Source: an uncultured Pseudomonadota bacterium
Lineage (GTDB): Bacteria; Myxococcota_A; Bradymonadia; Bradymonadales; GCA-2716585
Direction: 5' to 3'
NCBI GenBank assembly: GCA_937123825.1
Contig: CAKZKQ010000064.1
Location: 1-51,808, forward strand
DNA length: 51,808 nt
Part shown: positions 17,924 through 25,756 of the stretch, piece after piece
Layout of the letters: each line of letters opens with the position of its first letter
Position numbering within the stretch: the first letter of the stretch is position 1
Made by a program: the position numbers and the translations under genes
Notes under the pieces: generated by a model
Database searches by the model: none
Seen by the model: only the letters and a program-made list of their open reading frames with translations
What the model was told of the DNA's origin: nothing

Positions 17924-19348
17924 ATGACCCAAGATCCCCTGTCCAGATTGCGTGCGCTGCTCCACAACGAGCCTTCTTCTGAGGTCTGGGAGCAGGTTTG
18001 TCGCTGTGTTCAAAAACTCGACAAGAGCCTCTTGAATGTCGCGCTCGATTACGCCGACGAGCACATGGCGCGCTGGCCCAATGCCTTGCGCACAGGGCCC
18101 GTCAAGGACGCGACCACCTTGCGTTGGTGGCCGTTGGTGCGCAGCGTTCAACTGCCCGCTGGTGCGTCGCTCAAGGATGCCGTGCCGCGGCTCTCCAAGG
18201 TCGCCGAGTTGGATCTCAGTGAGCACAAGATCGGCCCTCAGGGTGCCAGACTCCTGGCCCAGGCCCAGCACATGGGCAACCTGACCAAGCTCAACCTGAC
18301 CACCAACAACCTTGGCGCGGCAGGGGCGGCGGCGTTGGCGGATGCGGCGCATTTGAGTCGTTTGGAGCAACTCAACCTGAACAACAACAAGCTCGGCGAG
18401 GACGGCGCCAGAGCGCTGGCTGCCTCGGAGCATCTGCGGTCTTTGTGCAATCTCAAGCTGAACTTCAATGGGCTGCAAAAAGAGGGCGTCAAAGCGCTGG
18501 CGGACTCGCAGATCCTTGGCAGTGTGGAGTCGCTTGGCCTCAGCGGCAACTGGTTGAGGGGTGAAGGCGCCATGGCGTTGGCCAATGCACAGCATCTGGC
18601 CAATCTCAAAATGCTGGATGTACGCGAAAATGGATTGGGCGACGACGGCGTCCAGGCCTTGGCTGGCTCAAAGGTGCTTGAGGGGGTGACCGAGCTTTAT
18701 TTGACCCGAAACAGGGTCGGAAACGCCGGAGCCAAGGCCCTGGGGACCTCTGAACACCTGGGGAACCTCACCGCACTCCATCTGGGTTACAACTGGATTG
18801 GAGAGCCCGGGGCGCGGGCGCTGGCGGCTTCAAAGCATCTGGGACGTTTGACGCAGCTCTGGCTCTTCAACAACGAGATCGGAGAGGGCGGGGCGAAGGC
18901 CCTGGCCGCTTCAGAGTGTCTGTCCAACCTGACCCTGATTCACTTGAGCGGCTGCGACATCGACACTGGCGGGGCGCAGGCTTTGGCGGCCTCGCCCCAT
19001 TTGAGAAAACTCACCTTGGTTGATCTCAACTCCAACGGCATTGGGGCCGAAGGAGCGGCCGCGCTGGCGACTGCCCGTCATTTGACGGCGTTGGTGTCTC
19101 TCAAGCTGGGCAACAACAACATCGGTGACGCCGGGGCCTTGGCGCTGGCCAATGCCGAGCATTGGGCATCGCTTGAGGAGCTGGGCATAAATGGCAATGG
19201 CATTGGAGAAGAGGTGCTCAAGGCGGTGGTGAGGTGTCCTCACTGGCCCAAGCTGACCAAGATCCACATCCACAACAACAATATGGACAGTCAGATCTGG
19301 TCTGATTGGGTCAAGTCGCCGCCTCGCCCTGGGTTGACCATCGTTTAA
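17924..19348 (+). CDS. LRR array protein 3 (shared N-domain plus 14 repeats)
   Basis: ATG 17924 is chosen over an upstream in-frame GTG because it gives the family N-terminus MTQDPLSRLRALLH and has GAGG nine bases ahead. The product is 474 residues, exactly as in paralogue 1, with 14 repeats. Units correspond in order: both have GNW-type unit 5, a degenerate unit 6 (MLDVRENGL here) and an ELYL-type unit 7, so 1 and 3 are co-linear copies. The N-domain has LLHNEPSSEVW, DYADEHMARWPN and RWWPLVR. No export signal is visible. It follows paralogue 2 by 11 bases and is followed by a 66-base gap that may carry its own control element. Function is unknown. Confidence 0.85.
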   Translation: MTQDPLSRLRALLHNEPSSEVWEQVCRCVQKLDKSLLNVALDYADEHMARWPNALRTGPVKDATTLRWWPLVRSVQLPAGASLKDAVPRLSKVAELDLSEHKIGPQGARLLAQAQHMGNLTKLNLTTNNLGAAGAAALADAAHLSRLEQLNLNNNKLGEDGARALAASEHLRSLCNLKLNFNGLQKEGVKALADSQILGSVESLGLSGNWLRGEGAMALANAQHLANLKMLDVRENGLGDDGVQALAGSKVLEGVTELYLTRNRVGNAGAKALGTSEHLGNLTALHLGYNWIGEPGARALAASKHLGRLTQLWLFNNEIGEGGAKALAASECLSNLTLIHLSGCDIDTGGAQALAASPHLRKLTLVDLNSNGIGAEGAAALATARHLTALVSLKLGNNNIGDAGALALANAEHWASLEELGINGNGIGEEVLKAVVRCPHWPKLTKIHIHNNNMDSQIWSDWVKSPPRPGLTIV

Positions 19349-19414
19349 GTGGCATTCAGGCACAACGCTCTTGTGGTTCTTTGAAGACGTGGCCCACTGC
19401 CAAGAGGATTTCTT

Positions 19415-20944
19415 ATGACGACAGACCCGCTGGCGCAGTTGCGCGCGTTGCTTCACGGCGAGCCTTCTGAAGAGGTCTGGGAGGCGGTATGCCGGTGTTT
19501 TAGAGGGTTGGATGGTGCGTTGCGGGAGATGGCGCTGGAGTACGCTCAGGAGCACCTGGAGCGCTGGCCGGACAGGCTGCGCAAAGGTCCTTCTGAGCCC
19601 ACCAGACAGGTGCCCTGGTGGCCCTTGGTGCGCACGCTCCACTTTGGCTCCAGCACGACCGGTCCCGAGCAGATCAAGGCGTTGGTGGCGTCTGGGCGTT
19701 TGGCCGGTGTGACTTCGCTGGATTTGAGCCACAACACGATCGGCCCTGAGGGGGCCAAAGTGCTGGCGGCCTCACCCCAAGTGTCAGATTTGACCACCCT
19801 CAATCTGAACTTCAACAACATCGGGTCTGATGGCGCGGCCGCGCTGGCAGCGTCGAAGCACCTCGCGGGCTTACAGACGCTCGAATGGGTTGAAAACTTG
19901 ATTGGAGAGGAGGGTTTTGAGGCGCTGGCGAGTTCAAAGCACCTCGGTGGCCTGACCACACTCAATTTGAGGGACAACCGCGTGGGGGACGCGGGCGCGG
20001 TGGCGCTGGCGGCCTCCAAGAGTCTGGTCAACCTGACCTCGCTCGACCTGAGCGCAAACCGCATGGGGTACAAGGGGGCCAGGGCGCTGGCGGCTTCGCC
20101 GATCCTGGGTAACCTGGACGCTCTGGAACTCAATGACAATGGGTTGGGGACCTGGGCAGTGCGCGCGTTGGGGGGGTCCAGGCACCTGGCAGGGCTCCGT
20201 CGGCTGGGTCTGCGTGGCGCCGCCATCAACTCCAGTGGGGCCAGAGCGTTGGCGGTCGCAAAGCACCTGGGGAACCTGAACTGGCTTGATTTGAGCTGCA
20301 ACGAGGTTGAAGACGAAGGCGCTGCGGCGCTGGCTTCGGCCAGGTTTGTGGGCCACTTGACCTGGCTGGGCCTCCACGGCTGCTGGATCGGCGACGAAGG
20401 CGTCCGGGCGTTGACGTCTGGGCAGGGGTTGGGGTCGCTTGAGAGCCTTGACCTGAGCGCGAACGAAGTTGGGGCGCAGGGCGCGGCGGCGTTGGCGCAG
20501 GATGTGTCTCTTGCACGGCTCGCGACGCTCAACTTGAAGGAAAACGACATTGGGGCGCAGGGCGCGGTGGCGCTGGCGTCCTCAAGCGTTCTTGGCAGCC
20601 TCGTGGCGCTGAACTTGAGCGCCAACTTCATTGGACACAAGGGTGTTGAGGCGCTGACCCAATCCAAAATCCTGGGCAACCTCACCACGCTCAACCTGAC
20701 CCATTGCAGAGCGGGAGAGGGCTCAGCGAAGCTCTTGGCGGCATCGACCGCACTGCCTTCTCTTGAAATTCTAACCCTCAATTACAACTGGATCGGGGAG
20801 CGGGGCGCCACGGCGTTGGTCACCTCGCCCCACCTGTCCAATCTCCGAGAACTCCACCTCCACGATTGCGGCATTGGTGACTGGGAGGCCGCCAACCGGG
20901 TCAAACAGGCGTCCATCCACCCCAACCTGGTCATTTACGCCTGA
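19415..20944 (+). CDS. LRR array protein 4 (shared N-domain plus 15 repeats, longest member)
   Basis: A 509-residue protein from ATG 19415, with AAGAGGA about seven bases upstream. The N-domain reads LLHGEPSEEVW, EYAQEHLERWPD and PWWPLVR. Fifteen LRR units follow; unit 3 (TLEWVENLI) and unit 7 (RLGLRGAAI) are the least regular. Many units end in LA(A/S)S followed by a hydrophobic residue and G, as throughout the array. Length variation between paralogues comes from whole-unit gain or loss rather than frameshifts. It ends 13 bases before paralogue 5. It is likely cytoplasmic, with no other domain seen. Confidence 0.85.
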   Translation: MTTDPLAQLRALLHGEPSEEVWEAVCRCFRGLDGALREMALEYAQEHLERWPDRLRKGPSEPTRQVPWWPLVRTLHFGSSTTGPEQIKALVASGRLAGVTSLDLSHNTIGPEGAKVLAASPQVSDLTTLNLNFNNIGSDGAAALAASKHLAGLQTLEWVENLIGEEGFEALASSKHLGGLTTLNLRDNRVGDAGAVALAASKSLVNLTSLDLSANRMGYKGARALAASPILGNLDALELNDNGLGTWAVRALGGSRHLAGLRRLGLRGAAINSSGARALAVAKHLGNLNWLDLSCNEVEDEGAAALASARFVGHLTWLGLHGCWIGDEGVRALTSGQGLGSLESLDLSANEVGAQGAAALAQDVSLARLATLNLKENDIGAQGAVALASSSVLGSLVALNLSANFIGHKGVEALTQSKILGNLTTLNLTHCRAGEGSAKLLAASTALPSLEILTLNYNWIGERGATALVTSPHLSNLRELHLHDCGIGDWEAANRVKQASIHPNLVIYA

Positions 20945-20957
20945 GGCGAGCATTTCC

Positions 20958-21986
20958 ATGAACCCAGAGTCGCTCTCTGCGCTGCGTGCGCTTCTTCATG
21001 ATGAACCTTCCCGAGAGGTCTGGAACAAGGTGTGTCAGTGCATTCAGGGCCTTGAAGGGGACGGCGGTCTGCTTGAGGTGGGCCTTGAGTATGCCCAAAC
21101 CCATTTGGAGCGCTGGCCTGAAGAGTTGAGGTTTGGGCGAGCAGATCAAGACCGTGAGGTGCCTTGGTGGCCTCTGGTTCGATACGCGGTGATGGAGAAA
21201 GGCACTTCACTGGCGGCTGTCTTGCCGTGGTTGTCCAACGTCACCAAGCTCAACCTTGGCAACCACCACATTGGCCCGCAGGGGGCGGCGGCTTTGGCGG
21301 ACTCGCCGCATCTGGGCAACCTCAGGACCCTGGGGCTTCATGACACCAGGATCGGCCTGGATGGCCTCAGAGCGCTTGTGGAGTCGCCGCTGATGACCAG
21401 GCTCACTGAACTGGATCTGGGTTTCAACGGGTTGGGTGATGAGGCTGTGGGGGTTTTGGCAGGCTCGGCGCACTGCGCAAACCTCACCGATCTGACCCTC
21501 AACAACAACGGGATCGGCCCCAAAGGTCTCCAGGCTTTGAGCGATTTGGAGCATCTGGGAAACCTCGCCGTGCTCAAGCTCAACACCAACCCCATCGGGC
21601 CAGATGGCGCCAGGGTCATTGCCCAGGCCCGGCACCTGGGCAAGCTCAAAGAACTTCAACTGTGTTTTGACGAGCTTGGAGACGAAGGCGTCGCCGCGTT
21701 GGCCCAGTCACCCCACTTTGGGGCGCTCACCGAGCTTTACCTGATCGACAACGAGATCGGCGATGATGGGGCCATGGCGCTGGCCCAGTCGCCCCATTTT
21801 CCCGAACTCCTCGAACTCTTCCTCACCGTCAACCAGATCGGTGACCAGGGTGCTCAGGCGATTTTTGATTCGTCCCATTATCCCAACCTGCGCGTCCTCC
21901 AACTGGAATACAATCCTGTTGATGACGACGTTTTTGAGGGCTTTGAACGCGGGTCAAGGCGTCCACAGCTCTTTGTGGCGCGTTGA
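20958..21986 (+). CDS. LRR array protein 5 (shared N-domain plus 9 repeats)
   Basis: ATG 20958 gives MNPESLSALRALLHDEPSRE, aligned with the family start; an in-frame ATG 84 bases earlier lies inside paralogue 4 and is rejected. GGCGAG precedes the chosen start. The product is 342 residues with nine LRR units, of which the sixth (ELQLCFDEL) is atypical. The N-domain has EYAQTHLERWPE and PWWPLVR with a two-residue insertion (GDGGLL). It is 13 bases from paralogue 4 and 12 from paralogue 6, consistent with one transcript. No export or catalytic features are seen. Confidence 0.84.
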   Translation: MNPESLSALRALLHDEPSREVWNKVCQCIQGLEGDGGLLEVGLEYAQTHLERWPEELRFGRADQDREVPWWPLVRYAVMEKGTSLAAVLPWLSNVTKLNLGNHHIGPQGAAALADSPHLGNLRTLGLHDTRIGLDGLRALVESPLMTRLTELDLGFNGLGDEAVGVLAGSAHCANLTDLTLNNNGIGPKGLQALSDLEHLGNLAVLKLNTNPIGPDGARVIAQARHLGKLKELQLCFDELGDEGVAALAQSPHFGALTELYLIDNEIGDDGAMALAQSPHFPELLELFLTVNQIGDQGAQAIFDSSHYPNLRVLQLEYNPVDDDVFEGFERGSRRPQLFVAR

Positions 21987-21998
21987 CGGAGGTGAGCG

Positions 21999-23357
21999 AT
22001 GTCCAACAGCACAAAAGAGCCGCTCGCAGGGCTGCGTGCGCTGCTTCACGGCAAGCCTGAGGAAGACGCCTGGGAGGGAGTCTGTCGTCATTTGGAGGCG
22101 ATGGGGCCGGAGCTTGTGGGGGTGGGGTTGGAGTATGCTGCCGAGCATCTGGAACGCTGGCCCGATGGGATGCGCACAGGGACGCTTGATGGGCTGGTTT
22201 CGAAGGCGGTGTGGTGGCCGTTGGTCCGGTGCGCCCGGTGGCGCCGCGATGCCGTCGCGTTGCAGGATGCGCTGCCGTGGTTGCCCAGGGTGACGCGGCT
22301 GGAGGCGATGCGCAACGGTTTGGTGGATGCTGACGTGGCGCAGTTGGTGGCCTCGGAGCATGTGCAGGGTTTGACCACGTTGGGGTTGAGTTGGAACCAC
22401 GTTGGGGATGACGGTTTGCAGGCAATGGCGAAATCACCTTTTTTGAGCGGCCTGACCTGGCTTGAGCTTTATGACAACCGTTTTGAAGAGGCCGGTGTGG
22501 CGGCGCTGGCGCAGTCGCCCCATCTGGCCCAGTTGGTTCGCCTTGAACTGGGGGAAAACAGCGTTTGCGCCGACGGCGCCCAGGCTTTGGCGGACTCGGA
22601 GCATTTGGGCGCTTTGAGGTGGTTGAGCCTCTATGAGTGCGAACTGGAAGAGGCGGGGGCTGCGGCGGTGTCAGGTTCCAGCACGCTGGGCGGCCTCAAG
22701 CACCTTGATCTGGGCAAAAACGAGATTGGCCATGGGGGCGTTGCGGCGCTGACGTCATCAAAACACCTCGTCAACCTGACCGAGCTGGGCCTGACCTCCA
22801 ACGCATTGACCGACGAGGACGTGCGCTTGTTGGCCTCGTGCGCAAATCTGGAGGGCTTGGACTGCCTTGAGCTTGATTTTAACGACATTGAAGATGGGGG
22901 CCTGGAGGCGTTGGCCGCATCCGAGGTGCTCGGCGCGCTTACCGGACTGGGGCTGCGCTCCAATTTGTTTGGTGGGGAAGGGATGGCGGCGCTGGCCGCG
23001 TCGCCGCATTTGTCGGGTTTGATCCGGCTTGACCTGGGCTGGAACGCCATTGGAGATGAAGGGGCGGCGGCGCTGGCCTCATCGCGGTTTTTAACCCGGC
23101 TGACCACGCTTGATTTGGCCGACAACACCATCACCGATGAAGGGGCGGCGGCGCTGGCGTCGTGCAGACACTTTGCGTTTTTGACCACGCTCGATCTGAA
23201 CTACAACACCATCGGCCCCACGGGCGCCCAGGCGTTGGTGACCTCACCCCACCTACCAAACCTGACAGAGCTCTCCCTCCACGGCTGTGACCTCGACAGT
23301 CAGGACTTTGAGCGCCTGAGCGCCCTTGCTCCACCAAGCCTCACCATCAAGTCATGA
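21999..23357 (+). CDS. LRR array protein 6 (shared N-domain plus 13 repeats)
   Basis: A 452-residue protein from ATG 21999 with a strong GGAGG six bases ahead. The N-domain has LLHGKPEEDAW in place of the usual EPS, then EYAAEHLERWPD and WWPLVR. Thirteen LRR units follow, the first weak (RLEAMRNGL). Two adjacent units near 23,058 and 23,136 share the GATGAAGGGGCGGCGGCG stretch that recurs in paralogues 1 and 2. A 121-base gap follows before the last paralogue. It is cytoplasmic by sequence, with unknown function. Confidence 0.84.
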   Translation: MSNSTKEPLAGLRALLHGKPEEDAWEGVCRHLEAMGPELVGVGLEYAAEHLERWPDGMRTGTLDGLVSKAVWWPLVRCARWRRDAVALQDALPWLPRVTRLEAMRNGLVDADVAQLVASEHVQGLTTLGLSWNHVGDDGLQAMAKSPFLSGLTWLELYDNRFEEAGVAALAQSPHLAQLVRLELGENSVCADGAQALADSEHLGALRWLSLYECELEEAGAAAVSGSSTLGGLKHLDLGKNEIGHGGVAALTSSKHLVNLTELGLTSNALTDEDVRLLASCANLEGLDCLELDFNDIEDGGLEALAASEVLGALTGLGLRSNLFGGEGMAALAASPHLSGLIRLDLGWNAIGDEGAAALASSRFLTRLTTLDLADNTITDEGAAALASCRHFAFLTTLDLNYNTIGPTGAQALVTSPHLPNLTELSLHGCDLDSQDFERLSALAPPSLTIKS

Positions 23358-23478
23358 CGGAGCGTTTCTGGGGCGAGGAGGATTTTTGAAAGAAACCGGC
23401 TGATGGGTTGGTTAAACCGAGCAAACCACCACAAAGGACCTCAAACCGGTTCTTTGTTGGGCCTGTTTGGGAGGTTTG

Positions 23479-24390
23479 ATGTCTGGAACGTCTTTGGCCG
23501 ACCTTCGCGCGTTGCTCCACTGCGAGCCTTCCGAGCAGATCTGGCGCGCCATCTGCCGCTGCATTGAGCGCTTGGACGATGATCTGATGGCGGTGGGGTT
23601 GGATTATACCGCCGAACACTTGCGGCGCTGGCCTGACAGGCTGCGCACCGGCCCCTTGGATCAGGAGCCATTGGCGCCATGGTGGACACTGGTTCGCCGC
23701 GCCGACCTGGGCCTCTTTTCCTTTCACCTGCCGCCCTTTGCCCCGCACATGTCCAACCTGACCATCCTGGACTTGCCCAACCGGCGCATCGGGGACGAAG
23801 GCGCCATGGCTTTGGCGGCCTCACCCCATTTGCCCAACTTGACCACGCTCAACCTCAGCAGCGGCAATGGCATCGGAGATGCTGGCGCGATGGCGCTGGC
23901 CAGCTCGCCCAATCTGCCAGATTTGACCACGCTCGATCTTGGCGGCAACCGCATTACCCACCAAGGCTTTGAAGCGCTGATGACGTCGCCCTACCTGCCG
24001 CACTTGACCCATCTCGACCTGCGGGTCAACCGGATCAAGTCTGGCTTCTGGTTGGAGCGCACGTCTTCAAAACGGCTGCCACAACTGACCGCGCTCAACC
24101 TGGGCGGCAATTGGATCGGAGATGAAGGGCTGCGCGCCCTGGTGAACTCACCGTTTGTCTCGCGTCTGACCAAACTCGATTTGAGCAAAAACAACATCAG
24201 CGACGCAGGCGCCAGGGTGCTGGCGACCTCACCGCACCTCTTTGAGTTGGCCACGCTCAACCTTGACGGCAACAACCTCAGCGTCAAGGGCATCAAAGCG
24301 CTGGAGGGTTCGCCGCATCTGTGCAATCTCAGAGAGTTGTTCCCCTACCACATCCTCATCACGCCCAAAATGAGTCTGGCCTGGTCTTGA
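23479..24390 (+). CDS. LRR array protein 7 (shared N-domain plus 7-8 repeats, shortest member)
   Basis: ATG 23479 has GGGAGG four bases upstream and gives MSGTSLADLRALLHCEPSEQ; a TTG 12 bases earlier is not needed. The product is 303 residues. The N-domain shows LLHCEPSEQIW, DYTAEHLRRWPD and PWWTLVR. Seven clear LRR units follow and a final unit has decayed to LRELFPYHILI, so the C-terminus may be truncated relative to its sisters. It is the last gene of the array, followed by a palindromic terminator and a tRNA gene on the other strand. Confidence 0.83.
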   Translation: MSGTSLADLRALLHCEPSEQIWRAICRCIERLDDDLMAVGLDYTAEHLRRWPDRLRTGPLDQEPLAPWWTLVRRADLGLFSFHLPPFAPHMSNLTILDLPNRRIGDEGAMALAASPHLPNLTTLNLSSGNGIGDAGAMALASSPNLPDLTTLDLGGNRITHQGFEALMTSPYLPHLTHLDLRVNRIKSGFWLERTSSKRLPQLTALNLGGNWIGDEGLRALVNSPFVSRLTKLDLSKNNISDAGARVLATSPHLFELATLNLDGNNLSVKGIKALEGSPHLCNLRELFPYHILITPKMSLAWS

Positions 24391-24481
24391 TGTCATGCCC
24401 AGGTGGGCCGTTGTTCGGCAACAGCGCTCTAGGGTGTTGGAGAGAGGAGATTTTGAGGGGAAGGGATGGGCAAGAAAACAA

Positions 24482-24509
24482 AAAACCCACCGAATATTCG
24501 GTGGGTTTT
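24482..24509. terminator. Palindromic bidirectional intrinsic terminator
   Basis: A perfect 28-base palindrome: an A4 run, arm CCCACCGA, centre ATAT, arm TCGGTGGG and a T4 run. It can terminate the LRR array on the plus strand and the tRNA transcript on the minus strand, ending four bases beyond the tRNA 3' end. Confidence 0.85.
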
Positions 24510-24512
24510 GAG

Positions 24513-24585
24513 TGGAGCTAGGCGGGATCGAACCGCCGACCTCATGACTGCCAGTCATGCGCTCTCCCAGCTGAGCTATAGCCCC
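24513..24585 (-). tRNA. tRNA-Ala (anticodon GGC)
   Basis: On the minus strand the 73-nt cloverleaf starts GGGGCTA and ends TAGCTCCA. The acceptor stem pairs throughout and contains the G3-U70 wobble that marks alanine tRNAs. The anticodon stem is CATGA/TCATG with loop CTGGCAG, giving anticodon GGC (reads GCC/GCU). The T arm is GGCGG-TTCGATC-CCGCC. CCA is not encoded. The gene is isolated, lying between the LRR array terminator and the TPR-like gene. Confidence 0.97.
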
Positions 24586-24630
24586 GAAGGTTTTGCCAGG
24601 GAGTTGTTTGCGACCCCCTGTGGGAAAGGG

Positions 24631-24659
24631 AAACTAAGGCCTGAGCCCATTTGAGTCAA
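24631..24659 (-). promoter_or_regulatory. Candidate sigma70 promoter of tRNA-Ala
   Basis: On the minus strand TTGACT (24659-24654) is followed after 17 bases by TAGTTT (24636-24631), about 46 bases before the tRNA 5' end. The -35 is strong and the -10 is weak (three of six). Confidence 0.45.
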
Positions 24660-24715
24660 GCACAAAAAACAGCCGCCATCGCTTTTTTTCATCGGCCCTG
24701 GCACCGATCCCGACA

Positions 24716-25756
24716 TCACGGGGTTTTGGCATCCTTGGGCGCTGGAGCCTGGGGGGATTTGGGCGAACTGGACTCCAGGAGCTTGATGTAGTGCGTGGCC
24801 AGCGGGGCTTGGCGCGGATCGAGCTGCGCGGCGGTTTGAAAGCTTTGGCGCGCCAACTGGAGCTGTCCGTTGCGGGTCTGAAGCACTCCCAGGGCCAGGA
24901 TGCCGGGGTAGGAGGGCCACAGGTGGTTCAGCGTGCGGATGTAGCCCTCGCGACGGCGAGCATCGATCCCTTTGGCCTCTTGCAGGCGCCATTGGTTGAG
25001 CAGGCGCAGCTCCTGGGGTGCCATGATCTCCAACGGGTTGATGCTGCCGTGCAGACCCTGCGCCATGCGGTAGCGGTAGAGGATTTCCACCATGGGGTCC
25101 AGGCGCGCGGGGATCTGCCCCTTGTCGTCCATCAGCCCCAACGAGCGCGCCAAACGGATGAAGCCGCCCACCAGCGCCGCGTCCTCGGCCAGCGCCTCGG
25201 GAATCTGCTCCAAAAAGGCGCCGGGCTCCTTGGACTGCTGCGCCGCCGCCTTGACGACCTTGTCCAGGGACTTGCGAAACGGCCCATAGGTGTGGGTCAG
25301 CAGCGCTTCGATCCCCGCCAGATGGCTGATTCGGTAGAACTCGCTCATGCGCAGCTCAAAATCGACCACGGCGTCGCGCATGCCCTTCTTGTCCCCGGCC
25401 AGCTCTGCCTTGCCCAGCGCCCTGAAGGCCTGGATGATGGCCTCGGTGCCTTTGGGCTGCGCCGCGCCAAAGCCCGGCATCCTGGCGCGGGCCTCCGAGA
25501 TCACCTTTGGGTCAATCTCGATGGGGGCAAAGTCGATGGCGTCGCGCTTAAAGAAGGCGTCCACGGCCGCGGTGTCCGGCGCCGCGTTGCCCGGTTCGGT
25601 CTGCTCGGCGCCGCCCGGCTCCTTGCCGGCAGGAGACGGGTCTCCAGGGCCTGTCAGCAGCACCCAGCCCAGCCCGCCCGCCACCGCGCCCAGCAGCACC
25701 ATCGCCATCAGCGGCCCCTTGCTGGCGCCCCCGCCGGTTTGCTCTTTTGACGTCAT
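24716..25756 (-). CDS. Membrane-anchored protein with C-terminal TPR-like helices
   Basis: A 346-residue protein. A single N-terminal membrane segment (about 16-34, PLMAMVLLGAVAGGLGWVLL) is followed by a Pro/Gly/Glu-rich linker and a helical domain. Near the C-terminus NGQLQLARQSFQTAAQLDP reads as one TPR unit, followed by a Ser/Pro/Ala tail. I do not recognise the family. Its ATG overlaps the stop of the upstream lipoprotein gene (ATGA), so the two are translationally coupled and probably work together at the envelope. The likely location is the periplasmic side of the inner membrane. Confidence 0.75.
   Translation of the reverse strand: MTSKEQTGGGASKGPLMAMVLLGAVAGGLGWVLLTGPGDPSPAGKEPGGAEQTEPGNAAPDTAAVDAFFKRDAIDFAPIEIDPKVISEARARMPGFGAAQPKGTEAIIQAFRALGKAELAGDKKGMRDAVVDFELRMSEFYRISHLAGIEALLTHTYGPFRKSLDKVVKAAAQQSKEPGAFLEQIPEALAEDAALVGGFIRLARSLGLMDDKGQIPARLDPMVEILYRYRMAQGLHGSINPLEIMAPQELRLLNQWRLQEAKGIDARRREGYIRTLNHLWPSYPGILALGVLQTRNGQLQLARQSFQTAAQLDPRQAPLATHYIKLLESSSPKSPQAPAPKDAKTP

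Larger units (their letters stand above)
15560..24360 (+). repeat. About 84 imperfect 81-bp LRR-coding units in seven genes
   Basis: Within each of the seven genes the LRR part is built of in-frame units of 81 bases (27 residues). Unit counts by eye are 14, 11, 14, 15, 9, 13 and 8. Several units in different genes share long near-identical stretches, for example the 18 bases GATGAAGGGGCGGCGGCG near 16,055, 17,360, 17,686, 23,058 and 23,136, whereas others are diverged. This is the pattern expected if units are exchanged and duplicated by recombination. Confidence 0.8.

Noticed and set aside
15560..24360. The regular repeats as a CRISPR array.
   Set aside because: Repeats are 81-base protein-coding LRR units in continuous frames, without constant repeat plus unique spacer structure.
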